Source: MGNI01 sp964353875 (GTDB lineage Bacteria; Chloroflexota; Anaerolineae; Anaerolineales; E44-bin32). Taken from it: a stretch of 13,083 nucleotides of DNA. Position numbers and translations under genes: made by a program. Below the pieces are notes generated by a model. That model did not search any database, was not told where the DNA came from, and worked only from the letters and a program-made list of their open reading frames with translations. The stretch's first letter is position 1. The number at the start of each line of letters is the position of its first letter. This document shows, piece by piece, positions 1-8,317 of this stretch. Location of the stretch: positions 1-13,083 of the forward strand of contig CAYGXU010000096.1 of the NCBI GenBank assembly GCA_964353875.1, given 5' to 3'.

Positions 1-161
1 TCAGCCAGGAAATTTCATCCACGTGCGATTAACCAAAAGAGCATCGCACCTATCCCAAGGTCCTTTCCTTACTCCATAGCGGAGAAAATCGTTTGGCTGT
101 ATGATCCCCAGGGGAATGAAAATACATCCTCGATATCTATTCCATATTAAGGGATAAGGAG

Positions 162-211
162 ATCATTTTCATTCCTGGAACCAAATGCCAACGTTCAGGA
201 ATCCACGTGAT
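162..211 (+). repeat. Bulged hairpin upstream of the A2M gene
   Basis: ATTCCT (171-176) pairs with AGGAAT (197-202), and GAAC (178-181) pairs with GTTC (193-196), leaving one bulged G at 177 and an 11-nt loop. ATCA (162-165) and TGAT (208-211) can extend the structure across an internal loop. There is no clean T-tract after it. It could be the terminator of a gene outside the window, a small RNA or an operator; the sequence does not decide. Confidence 0.35.
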
Positions 212-325
212 GACCTTAGATGATAGGATTCTTTCGATATCTACATGTGTGATTGTCCTTAGATAGAGAAGGCCATTTTGGCAGGAAAAAAACTATGATT
301 GTGGCGATCAATATTGAGTAAACGG

Positions 326-351
326 GGAACAAAAATGCCCATCCCGACGTT
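326..351 (+). promoter_or_regulatory. Candidate ECF-sigma promoter of the A2M gene
   Basis: GGAAC (326-330), 17 nt, then CGTT (348-351) has the architecture of ECF-sigma promoters: an AAC-containing -35 box, a 16-17 nt spacer and a CGT-containing -10 box. The predicted start is near 358, giving a leader of about 55 nt before the ATG. The same AAC-N17-CGTT arrangement, with the spacer also ending in CGA, lies upstream of the small gene at 12876-12670. I found no convincing sigma-70 promoter nearby. That the sigma factor at 8317-7769 recognises it is inference. Confidence 0.4.
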
Positions 352-414
352 TATTCATTAAGATCGGGGGTTGTCTGACTATAACTAAGGATTACATCAA
401 GGAGGAATCTTCCC

Positions 415-3400
415 ATGGAACAAAAAGAGCCATCAACTTTCTGGCGTCGCGCTCGATTGCCGATGATCATTGCCATCGTCTTGCTTGCGGTCGTGGCCGC
501 CATACTTATAATTCGAAATTTAAGATCGGATGGTTCAGTGGTTTCTCCACCGGATCAGAACATTACTCCTACATCGGAAAGTCCTATCATACAGGTAGAA
601 AGCATGCCCACCATGGATGGCGATGAGTCTGGACTGGCTGTCCGGTTGAGCGAAGGCCGGGCTCAACCTCAAGGAACGGAAGCGGTACCGGTTGCCACAG
701 GCGAGCCGCTTAGCGACGATGAAGTCGAGCTGATCCTGGCGCGCTTGCCGGCATTGACCGCTGAGCCCGATGACCAAGTAGACTTCAGGCTCCCGGCCGA
801 ATCTCTGCCTCCGCCTCGCACCGGTGAGACCATCGAAGAAAGTTTCCCACCGCCCCCAGAATCCATAGAACCCGAGCCAATTGCGACCGGCCCATTGGAG
901 GTGTTGCGCTACGCCCCTGAAGGGGAAATCTCCCTGGCGCCCTTTATCAGCGTCACCTTCAACCAGCCCATGGTACCGCTGGCGACGATCGAAGATCTAT
1001 CCGCCATGGATGTGCCTGTCATCGTCGAACCCTCTCTCTCGGGGACTTGGCGCTGGGTGGGCACGAAGACACTCACTTTCACCTATGAATCGGATGAGAT
1101 CGACCGTCTGCCCAAAGCGACGGAGTACACCATAACCGTACCCGCAGGTACCAAATCCGCCACTGGGGGTGTGTTGGCCGAGGCCGTAAGCTGGTCTTTT
1201 AGCACGCCTCCGCCGATAATGGTCTCCTATTCTCCATCTTATGGTCCACAGCCATTGGATCCTCTATTCTTCATCGCTTTTGATCAACGCATCGACCCGC
1301 AAGCGGTATTGTTGACCATTCAAGTGACAGCTAACAACGATAATGTCAGCATAAAAATGGCGACCGAGGAAGACATCCAGGCGGATAAGCAGATAAGCAG
1401 TATGGTGAAAAACGCCGGAGATAGCCGCTGGCTGGCTTTTAAAGCAATACAAACCCTTCCCAAAGACGCGGCGATTGTCGTCAATATTGGACCCGGTACC
1501 CCCTCCGCAGAAGGCCCACTCGTCACGCAAGAGCTGCAACGATTCGAATTCCGCACCTATGCACCGCTGCGCATCGAGGACTACGGCTGCTCATGGGGTT
1601 ACGATGAATGCCCTCCCCTGACGCCATTCTATATTAGCTTTAACAATCCCCTGGATGTTGACACCTTTAAAGATTCGATGTTGACAATTTCTCCGGAGCT
1701 TCGCGGAGCGAACATTAGCATCTTTGGGAATACCATCAGCATCCAGGGGTCAACCAGGGGAAGCACAACGTATAAAGTCACCGTCGATCAGGATATTCAA
1801 GACATCTTCGGTCAGAAATTAGGGGAGGATGTCAAGCTCACATTCCGGGTCGGCACGGCCGAGCCTTTCCTCATCGGACCGGATGAAATCCTGGTCACGC
1901 TCGATCCTGCAGCCAGTAAACCGATATTCACGGTTTATTCCCTCAATTACACCAAGTTGGATGTGAAAATCTACGCCGTCCAACCTTCGGATTGGTCAAA
2001 GTTCAAGGAATATCTGCGGGAGTTCGACCAACAGGATAATCGTCCGCAACCACCGGGTCGTCTGGCATTAGACGAAACCATGAGATTAGAAGCCCCCTCG
2101 GATGTCATGGTCGAAGCCAACATCGATCTGAGCAGAGTCATGGATGGTGACTTTGGTCACTTTATCGTCATCATCGAGCCAACGCGCAGCTTACTGGATT
2201 TCGACAAGGATCGATATTGGCCGATCATACAGGCCTGGGTCCAGGTGACACATATCGGCCTGGATGCTTTTGCCGATCATAGTGAAATAATCGTGTGGAC
2301 CAGCGACCTGCAAAACGGCGCTCCTCTGGCTGGGATTAGTATCGAGGGAGTGCCGACGGGCAAAAAAGCTACTACCGGCAATGATGGCACTGTCCGATTT
2401 GATTTGCCCGATATGGGCATAACTTACTTGCTCGCACGCTCAGGGGATGATACAGCGATCCTGCCGCACTCACTCTATTATTGGGGAGGTGATAGTTGGG
2501 ATTCAAGAGTTGTCGCTGATGAATTGCGCTGGTACGTTTTTGACGATCGCCAAATGTATCGGCCCAACGAAGAAGTCCATATTAAAGGCTGGATGCGGCG
2601 CGTCGGAGGTAAACAAGATGGTGACGTAAGGCTGGTGGGGAGTGCAACCAACGCCATGAGCTACCAGGTGATCGATCCGCAAGGAAATCTTCTCGAGGAA
2701 GGTCGAACGGATGTCAACACATTGGGCGGTTTTGACTTCGCCTTTACGCTGCCTGAGAACACAAATCTTGGATACGCTCAGGTTCAACTGAATGTACAAG
2801 GAAACCTAGTTAATCTATATGGAACCAGCTTCTCTCACAGCTTCCAGATCCAGGAATTCCGCCGACCTGAGTTCGAGGTCATCGCTCGCAACGAGACAAT
2901 GGGACCCTACTTTGCGGGTGAACATGCGATCGTCGCCGTGGAAGCCAATTACTTCGCTGGCGGCCCACTGCCCAATGCCGAAGTCAATTGGCAAGTCAGT
3001 TCTTCCCCCAGCAACTATGAACCGCCCAATTGGCCCGACTTCGATTTCGGGACCTGGACACCCTGGTGGTATTCCAGATCCATCTATATCGAAGCATCAT
3101 ACGATCCATATGGCTGGGAATCTGGCGCGAGTCAGGTACAAACCTTTAGTAGCCTGACCGATGTCACCGGGAACCACTATTTACGCCTGGACTTTGATGG
3201 TCTCGGACAACCCCGTCCTTTCAGCGTATTGGCCGAGGCCACCGTTTTCGACGTGAATCGTCAGGCGTGGGCATCCTCCACCAGTTTGCTGGTGCACCCG
3301 GCCAATCTATACGTTGGCATGCGCAGTGAACGCTACTTCGTCCAACGTGGTACGCCATTGAAAATCGATTTGATCGTTACCGATCTGGATGGCAACCCTG

Positions 3401-6400
3401 TTGCAGATCGCCCCATACAGGTGAAAGCTGCCCGGATGGAGTGGAAATATCGTGGAGGAACCTGGAACGAAGAAGAAGTGGATGTCCAGAACTGCGTCAT
3501 AGGTTCGACACTGGAGCCGGTAACCTGTACTTTTGAAACCAAAGAAGGTGGTCGCTACTTGATCACTGCCGTAGTGTCGGATGAGATGGGCCGCCAGAAC
3601 CAGAGCCAAATCACGCGTTGGGTCAGCGGCGGCCAACGCCCACCCTCCCGCCAGGTTGAACAGGAAGAGGTCACCCTGATCCCAGACAAAGAAATGTATC
3701 AACCGGGAGACGTGGCCAACGTCCTGGTGCAATCCCCCTTCAGCCCGGCAGAAGGTCAACTGATCGTAAGCCGCAGCGGAATCCTCTATACCGAACGCTT
3801 TGAGCTGGAAGAAGATAGCATCACATTGCAGGTACCCATCAAGGAGGAATATATCCCCAACCTGGTCATACAGGTGGATCTGGTGGGTGCTGCACCCCGC
3901 ACCGATGACGAGGGGAATATCATTGCTGAGATACCGCCCCGCCCCGCCTATGCCACTGGCACGCTCAACCTGAGCGTTCCACCATTGCAGCGGACCTTGT
4001 CGCTTGAGGTGACGCCCCGTGAGACAGAGCTGGAACCAGGCGGCGAAACAACTCTGGACCTTCTCCTTAAAGATGCGAACGGCCAGCCTGTCTCCGGCGC
4101 CGAGTTGGCTGTTGTTGTCGTTGATGAGGCCATCCTCGCCCTAAGCAACTATCAACTGGCTGATCCTGTGGCAGTCTTCTATCAAGAACGACCTGCTGAT
4201 CTCAGCAGTGTTTATGGCCGCTCGAGCATCGTCCTTGCCAATCCCCAATCGTTTCTAGAAACAGCTGCGGCTGGCGCCCCGCCCCCCTCACCCACTATGG
4301 TTGCCTCAATGGATGAGGCTAGTAAAGCCATGCCTGGAGCAGCAATGGAAATGGCAGAAGGTGAGGCAGGGCTTGGCGCTGAATCCACACCTATCCGTAT
4401 CCGCACGGATTTCAACCCGTTGGCAACATTTGCTCCCGAAGTGCGGACGGATGCGAACGGAAAAGCCGCAGTAGAGATCAAGTTGCCGGATAACCTCACG
4501 CGCTACCGGGTGATGGTCGTGGCGGTGGATAATAAGAACAAATTCGGCTCTGCCGAAGCCAACCTGGTTGCGCGTTTACCGCTCATGGTCCGACCCTCCG
4601 CGCCGCGTTTCCTCAACTTTGGAGATCGTTTCGAGTTGCCCGTGGTGCTGCAGAATCAAACGGATGAGCCCATGATAGTCGAGGTGGCTGTGCGAGCGGG
4701 GAACATTGAGCTCATCGGCGCACCTGGTCAACGCATAACCGTGCCTGCTCGTGATCGGTTGGAAGTACGTTTTCCAGCAACGACAATAAAGGCGGGTACA
4801 GCTCGCTTCCAGATCGCGGGTGTGGCGGGAGAAAATGATGACGCCGCGGCCGTGGAGTTACCCGTATACACCCCAGCCACGACAGAAGCCTTCGCTACTT
4901 ATGGCGTGCTCGATGAAGGGGCGATGTTCCAGCCGGTGGCTGCGCCCAGCGATGTCTTCTCCCAATTCGGTGGCCTGGAGATCAACACCTCCTCGACCGC
5001 CTTACAGGCGCTCACAGACGCGGTGCTGTACCTGGTCTCCTATCCCTTCGAGTGTTCAGAACAATTATCATCACGAATCCTGGCTGTGGCTGCACTGCGG
5101 GACGTGCTATCAGCCTTCTCGGCGGAAGGGCTACCCTCGCCAGAGTCCATTGAAGCGGCCGTTATAAGAGATATCGAAAAACTGGAAGGGATGCAGAATA
5201 GCGACGGCGGCTTCCCCTATTGGATACGCGGGCGCGAATCGATCCCCTTCAATACCATCCATGTCGCTCATGCCCTGCAAAGGGCAGAGATGAAGGGATT
5301 CGAAGTACCTGAGGCCATGCAAGAACGCGTTCTCGAATATCTTCGCTTTATCGAGAATTACTACCCAGCTTGGTATGACAAGCAAACTCGAGATACGCTC
5401 AGCGCCTACGCGCTCTATGTGCGCGATTTGATGGGGGATGAGGACAGAGATAAAGCCCGTCGCCTGTTGAACGAGACTGGACTGGAAGGGCTAACCTTCG
5501 ATGCGATAGGCTGGTTGTGGCAGGTATTGGTAGATGATCCTGCTTCTGCTACTGAATTGGAGGCTATTCGCAGGTATATCAACAACCGCGTGGTGGAGAC
5601 GGCTGGCGCCGCCAATTTCACTACCTCCTACAGCGAACAAGATTACTTGCTATTGCGGTCGAACCGGCGCACCGACGCCATCCTGCTGGATGCGCTGATC
5701 GGGGACAATCCGAATAGCGATCTGATCCCCAAGCTGGTCAACGGACTACTGGCGCACCGCACAAAAGGTCGTTGGAATAGCACGCAGGAGAATGTCTTTG
5801 TCCTACTTGCCCTCGATCGCTATTTCAACACCTTCGAATCCCAGACCCCGGATTTTGTCGCCCGCATCTGGTTGGGCGATACCTATGCCGGCAGTCATGA
5901 ATACATCGGCCGGACAACAGAGCGCCAGCAGACCGATATCCCCATGGTTTACCTGGTAGACCCTTCCCTGGGTGGTGGAGGCACGCAGAACCTCATCTTG
6001 AGCAAAGAGGGCACAGGTCGCCTTTATTACCGATTAGGCCTGCGCTACGCGCCGACTGATTTAAAGCTCGATCCGCTCGATATGGGATTTGTCGTCCAGC
6101 GCATCTATGAAGCAGTCGACGATCCCGATGATGTCTATCGGGACCAGGATGGGGTCTGGCATATTAAGGCCGGGGTGCGAGTTCGGGTACGATTAACGAT
6201 GGTGGCAGAAAATCGTCGCTATCATGTTGCCCTGGTTGACCCGCTCCCAGCAGGACTTGAAATCGTTAACCCAGCATTGGCAGTCTCCGGGAGCACCCCG
6301 CAGGATCCCAATGGCGCCAATTATCGTTACGGCTGGTGGTGGTGGTGGACCTGGTACGAACATCAGAACATGCGCGATCAGCGAGCTGAAGCGTTCACGC

Positions 6401-6549
6401 CGCTGCTGTGGGAAGGCGTCTACAACTATTCCTACGTCGCCAGGGCGACCACACCAGGCACTTTTGTTGTACCCCCGGCCAAGGCGGAGGAGATGTACTC
6501 GCCGGAGGTATTTGGTCGTAGCAGCAGCGATTGGGTCATTGTGGAATAG
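415..6549 (+). CDS. Bacterial alpha-2-macroglobulin family protein with thioester motif
   Basis: This is a very large membrane-anchored protease-trap protein. Residues 17-34 are a single hydrophobic segment acting as signal-anchor; there is no lipobox. A Pro/Glu/Ser-rich linker (about 35-160) leads to Ig-like and macroglobulin (MG) domains. One of them carries the YVFDDRQMYRPNEEV motif typical of bacterial A2Ms. An Ala/Met/Gly/Pro-rich stretch (about 1283-1325) is a probable protease bait region. The thioester motif C-S-E-Q is at 1547-1550 within YPFECSEQLSSR, followed by an alpha/alpha thioester domain to about 1830 (GMQNSDGGFPYW, RWNSTQENVFVLLAL). The C-terminus matches the MG10 domain (ATTPGTFVVPPAKAEEMYSPEVFGR). 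In the family, cleavage of the bait lets the reactive thioester trap the protease. At 2044 residues it is longer than the roughly 1650 of E. coli A2M. The ATG at 415 is supported by AAGGAGG 9 nt upstream. The usual partner, penicillin-binding protein 1c, is not in the window. Confidence 0.95.
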   Translation: MEQKEPSTFWRRARLPMIIAIVLLAVVAAILIIRNLRSDGSVVSPPDQNITPTSESPIIQVESMPTMDGDESGLAVRLSEGRAQPQGTEAVPVATGEPLSDDEVELILARLPALTAEPDDQVDFRLPAESLPPPRTGETIEESFPPPPESIEPEPIATGPLEVLRYAPEGEISLAPFISVTFNQPMVPLATIEDLSAMDVPVIVEPSLSGTWRWVGTKTLTFTYESDEIDRLPKATEYTITVPAGTKSATGGVLAEAVSWSFSTPPPIMVSYSPSYGPQPLDPLFFIAFDQRIDPQAVLLTIQVTANNDNVSIKMATEEDIQADKQISSMVKNAGDSRWLAFKAIQTLPKDAAIVVNIGPGTPSAEGPLVTQELQRFEFRTYAPLRIEDYGCSWGYDECPPLTPFYISFNNPLDVDTFKDSMLTISPELRGANISIFGNTISIQGSTRGSTTYKVTVDQDIQDIFGQKLGEDVKLTFRVGTAEPFLIGPDEILVTLDPAASKPIFTVYSLNYTKLDVKIYAVQPSDWSKFKEYLREFDQQDNRPQPPGRLALDETMRLEAPSDVMVEANIDLSRVMDGDFGHFIVIIEPTRSLLDFDKDRYWPIIQAWVQVTHIGLDAFADHSEIIVWTSDLQNGAPLAGISIEGVPTGKKATTGNDGTVRFDLPDMGITYLLARSGDDTAILPHSLYYWGGDSWDSRVVADELRWYVFDDRQMYRPNEEVHIKGWMRRVGGKQDGDVRLVGSATNAMSYQVIDPQGNLLEEGRTDVNTLGGFDFAFTLPENTNLGYAQVQLNVQGNLVNLYGTSFSHSFQIQEFRRPEFEVIARNETMGPYFAGEHAIVAVEANYFAGGPLPNAEVNWQVSSSPSNYEPPNWPDFDFGTWTPWWYSRSIYIEASYDPYGWESGASQVQTFSSLTDVTGNHYLRLDFDGLGQPRPFSVLAEATVFDVNRQAWASSTSLLVHPANLYVGMRSERYFVQRGTPLKIDLIVTDLDGNPVADRPIQVKAARMEWKYRGGTWNEEEVDVQNCVIGSTLEPVTCTFETKEGGRYLITAVVSDEMGRQNQSQITRWVSGGQRPPSRQVEQEEVTLIPDKEMYQPGDVANVLVQSPFSPAEGQLIVSRSGILYTERFELEEDSITLQVPIKEEYIPNLVIQVDLVGAAPRTDDEGNIIAEIPPRPAYATGTLNLSVPPLQRTLSLEVTPRETELEPGGETTLDLLLKDANGQPVSGAELAVVVVDEAILALSNYQLADPVAVFYQERPADLSSVYGRSSIVLANPQSFLETAAAGAPPPSPTMVASMDEASKAMPGAAMEMAEGEAGLGAESTPIRIRTDFNPLATFAPEVRTDANGKAAVEIKLPDNLTRYRVMVVAVDNKNKFGSAEANLVARLPLMVRPSAPRFLNFGDRFELPVVLQNQTDEPMIVEVAVRAGNIELIGAPGQRITVPARDRLEVRFPATTIKAGTARFQIAGVAGENDDAAAVELPVYTPATTEAFATYGVLDEGAMFQPVAAPSDVFSQFGGLEINTSSTALQALTDAVLYLVSYPFECSEQLSSRILAVAALRDVLSAFSAEGLPSPESIEAAVIRDIEKLEGMQNSDGGFPYWIRGRESIPFNTIHVAHALQRAEMKGFEVPEAMQERVLEYLRFIENYYPAWYDKQTRDTLSAYALYVRDLMGDEDRDKARRLLNETGLEGLTFDAIGWLWQVLVDDPASATELEAIRRYINNRVVETAGAANFTTSYSEQDYLLLRSNRRTDAILLDALIGDNPNSDLIPKLVNGLLAHRTKGRWNSTQENVFVLLALDRYFNTFESQTPDFVARIWLGDTYAGSHEYIGRTTERQQTDIPMVYLVDPSLGGGGTQNLILSKEGTGRLYYRLGLRYAPTDLKLDPLDMGFVVQRIYEAVDDPDDVYRDQDGVWHIKAGVRVRVRLTMVAENRRYHVALVDPLPAGLEIVNPALAVSGSTPQDPNGANYRYGWWWWWTWYEHQNMRDQRAEAFTPLLWEGVYNYSYVARATTPGTFVVPPAKAEEMYSPEVFGRSSSDWVIVE

Positions 6550-6580
6550 ACCGATGGTGAGATAAATCCGTTCAGGCACA

Positions 6581-6619
6581 AAGCGGGGCTGTCGACTCTG
6601 AATGCTGACAGCCCCGCTT
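6581..6619. terminator. Probable bidirectional terminator between convergent genes
   Basis: AAGCGGGGCTGTC (6581-6593) and GACAGCCCCGCTT (6607-6619) form a perfect 13-bp GC-rich stem with a 13-nt loop. It lies 31 nt after the A2M stop codon and 33 nt after the stop of the convergent anti-sigma gene. The T-tracts are short on both sides (TGATTTT on plus, CTTTG on minus), so efficiency is uncertain. Position and stem strength fit a shared terminator. Confidence 0.8.
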
Positions 6620-6652
6620 GATGATTTTAGCATTATTCGCTAAAGGTCAATC

Positions 6653-7753
6653 TCAGTTCTCTCTGCCTCCACCCTTCGTCCCTTGTGGGCCATTCTGAGG
6701 AGCTTGGGGAGTGCAATCTGTCGAATCACAGGGTGTTCCATCGCCTTTGCCATCTCCATAGGCACCGCCGCCGTCCCCGCTCCCATCACCATGACCATCC
6801 CCCCATGCATCGCCTCCATCCCCAGTGCCATCCCCAGGACCATTCCCCCATGCATCACCGCCTTCCCCAGTACCATCCCCAGGACCTTCCGAGTTCAAAT
6901 CATTGGAAGGAGTTTGATTCTCATTTCCCTTTCCTGGTGGGACAATCTCGGGCTGCGGAGGAGCATCCTCCGGTCTATTCATGCCCTGCCGTAGACGAAA
7001 AGTTGTTGGATCGGTCAGGCCATCTTCTGCAGCTTTCTGCACGCTATTCATGGCCCGAATGGCAAGCTCTAATCCTTTAGTTATTTCTTCGGGCGCGTTT
7101 TGCTGCGTTTGCTGAAGGATCTGGATCTGGTTTTGCGCCATATTGCGAAGCTGTTCTAATATACCCTGCATGGCAGAATCCCCCAATTGAGCAGCCTCAG
7201 AAAGCGCCAGCTGTAAATGCTGTTCAAGGCGGAGTTGTACCTCCCCTGGAATTGCCGAACCCTTATTTGCGAGAGAAACCATTTCACTGAGACGTTCCTC
7301 AGCCAGATCCAAAAGCAGACTTACTTCCGCTTCGGGATCAGTTGTCAGGCTGAGACGAATATGTTCTGTAAACTGTTTTACCGGATAGAGAGGCTCTGTT
7401 GGCAGGCTGCCTTGGGCTGCGTAGGCTGTGGCGCCCACTCCCCCCAGAGTCAAAATCAAAGCAAGAATAGCACTCACGACAGTCGTCATTGGTAAACGCT
7501 CCTTCCTGAAGAATTTATTCCACCCCTTAAGACGTTGTTTCGGTTCTTTGGATACGGGTATCAGCATGGTTCTTGCTTGCTGCAGAAATATTTGCCTTCC
7601 CTTTACATGAATATCCGCATCTCTTTCGGGGATTTCTCTCAGGATCTCAAGTCGATCCAAAGTCGAGGCCAGAGGATCAAGGTCTGCTTGCTTCGGATGC
7701 TTGCCTATCAGGTAATTAGAGAGCGCTTTATCCAATCTTTCATCATCAGCCAT
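6653..7753 (-). CDS. DUF5667 membrane protein, probable anti-sigma factor with Gly/Asp repeat tail
   Basis: Probable regulator of the ECF sigma factor encoded just upstream. Residues 1-85 are charged and helical, the likely cytoplasmic sigma-binding part, and lack the HxxxCxxC zinc motif of ZAS anti-sigma factors. Residues 89-112 are one transmembrane segment. Residues 115-240 match DUF5667, starting with LPTEPLYPVKQFTEHIRLSL and continuing as long amphipathic helices predicted to lie outside the membrane. A Pro-rich linker (260-290) leads to three copies of a 15-residue Gly/Asp repeat (292-336), then a tail with two cysteines in CDSTDC. The ATG at 7753 follows AGGGAG, which sits against the sigma stop codon 15 nt away, so translation is probably coupled. 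The anti-sigma role is inferred from gene order and topology; the extracellular helices and acidic tail would be the sensory part. The ligand is unknown. Confidence 0.85.
   Translation of the reverse strand: MADDERLDKALSNYLIGKHPKQADLDPLASTLDRLEILREIPERDADIHVKGRQIFLQQARTMLIPVSKEPKQRLKGWNKFFRKERLPMTTVVSAILALILTLGGVGATAYAAQGSLPTEPLYPVKQFTEHIRLSLTTDPEAEVSLLLDLAEERLSEMVSLANKGSAIPGEVQLRLEQHLQLALSEAAQLGDSAMQGILEQLRNMAQNQIQILQQTQQNAPEEITKGLELAIRAMNSVQKAAEDGLTDPTTFRLRQGMNRPEDAPPQPEIVPPGKGNENQTPSNDLNSEGPGDGTGEGGDAWGNGPGDGTGDGGDAWGDGHGDGSGDGGGAYGDGKGDGTPCDSTDCTPQAPQNGPQGTKGGGREN
6746..6880 (-). repeat. Three tandem 45-bp repeats encoding a Gly/Asp-rich 15-residue unit
   Basis: The units read GDGTGEGGDAWGNGP, GDGTGDGGDAWGDGH and GDGSGDGGGAYGDGK, and a fourth partial unit begins GDGT. 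Each has one aromatic residue (W, W, Y) at the same place and regularly spaced acidic residues. The copies differ mostly conservatively, so this is not a very recent duplication. The pattern resembles Gly/Asp calcium-binding loops without matching the RTX nonapeptide exactly. Confidence 0.9.
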
Positions 7754-7768
7754 ATCTGATTTGCTCCC

Positions 7769-8317
7769 TTACACTTCTTCGCCTACAAGTATCCTTCGAA
7801 TGGCACTCAACGCACGATGTTGTAGGGATTTCACCGCTCCCACCGGTTTTCTCAAAATACGAGAGACCTCTTCATTATTCAAACCCTCGAAGAATTTCAG
7901 AACGATGACCTGTCTTTGTTCAGGAGTGAGTTTCCATAAGGCCTGGCGCGCCTTCGCTTGAGCTTGAGTCGTCTCTGCTTTATGAACCGGATCTTCATTG
8001 GCATCGGACATATACACATTTTCAACATCGAGATTTAGCTCGATGGGTGGGTGGCGGCGGAAGCGATCCATGATCAAGTTATGAGCTACTCGATAAAGAT
8101 AGGCTTTGAGGTGTTCATTTGGGCCGCCACCCGCCCTAAGCGAGCGTAAAAAGCGAAAAAAAGTCTCTGCCACGATATCCTCAGCTGTTTCCACATCTCC
8201 CAATAATCGATAGGCGTAGCGAAATAGGGCTGGGCTAAATGCATCGTAAATTGCAGCCAGCTTTTTCTCGTCCAATTGCTGGGCACCATTAAGCCAATCG
8301 TCTTCGAGATGTGGCAT
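7769..8317 (-). CDS. ECF (sigma-70 family) RNA polymerase sigma factor
   Basis: A 182-residue protein of usual ECF size, with only regions 2 and 4. Sigma region 2 spans about 22-90; DVETAEDIVAETFFRFLRSL is the core-binding and -10-recognition helix area and AYLYRVAHNLIMDRFRR its end. Region 4 spans about 124-176 and holds the helix-turn-helix LNNEEVSRILRKPVGAVKSL that reads the -35 element. An acidic linker joins them. There is no C-terminal extension. It is first in an operon with the DUF5667 protein, the usual order for an ECF sigma factor and its anti-sigma. The ATG at 8317 has only a weak upstream AGGTAG. I found no autoregulatory AAC-N16/17-CGT promoter ahead of it. The exact ECF group is not determined. 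Confidence 0.93.
   Translation of the reverse strand: MPHLEDDWLNGAQQLDEKKLAAIYDAFSPALFRYAYRLLGDVETAEDIVAETFFRFLRSLRAGGGPNEHLKAYLYRVAHNLIMDRFRRHPPIELNLDVENVYMSDANEDPVHKAETTQAQAKARQALWKLTPEQRQVIVLKFFEGLNNEEVSRILRKPVGAVKSLQHRALSAIRRILVGEEV

Larger units (their letters stand above)
1..414. other. Non-coding region upstream of the A2M gene
   Basis: I see no convincing gene here. The stretch holds several inverted repeats: GTGCGAT/ATCGCAC at 23-29 and 43-49, the near-palindrome TCCCCAGGGGA at 105-115, and a longer bulged hairpin at 162-211. It also has short direct repeats: ATCCACGTG at 17 and 201, CGATATCTA at 131 and 235, CCTTAGAT at 214 and 257. Near the gene there is a candidate ECF-type promoter (326-351) and a strong ribosome binding site (AAGGAGG at 399-405). 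The density of short repeats suggests regulatory DNA, but none of the elements matches a family I can name. Confidence 0.6.

Noticed and set aside
23..49. GTGCGAT/ATCGCAC hairpin as terminator of an upstream gene
   Set aside because: A 7-bp stem without a following T-run on either strand, and no gene end visible in the window.
3307..3759. 150-codon open frame antisense to the A2M gene
   Set aside because: It lies wholly inside a strongly supported gene and has no ribosome binding site or recognisable motif; it is a by-product of A2M codon use.
6640..6876. Met/Gly-rich repetitive open frame (MHGGMV-like units) over the anti-sigma tail
   Set aside because: It is the shifted reading of the 45-bp repeats; the DUF5667 frame explains the sequence.
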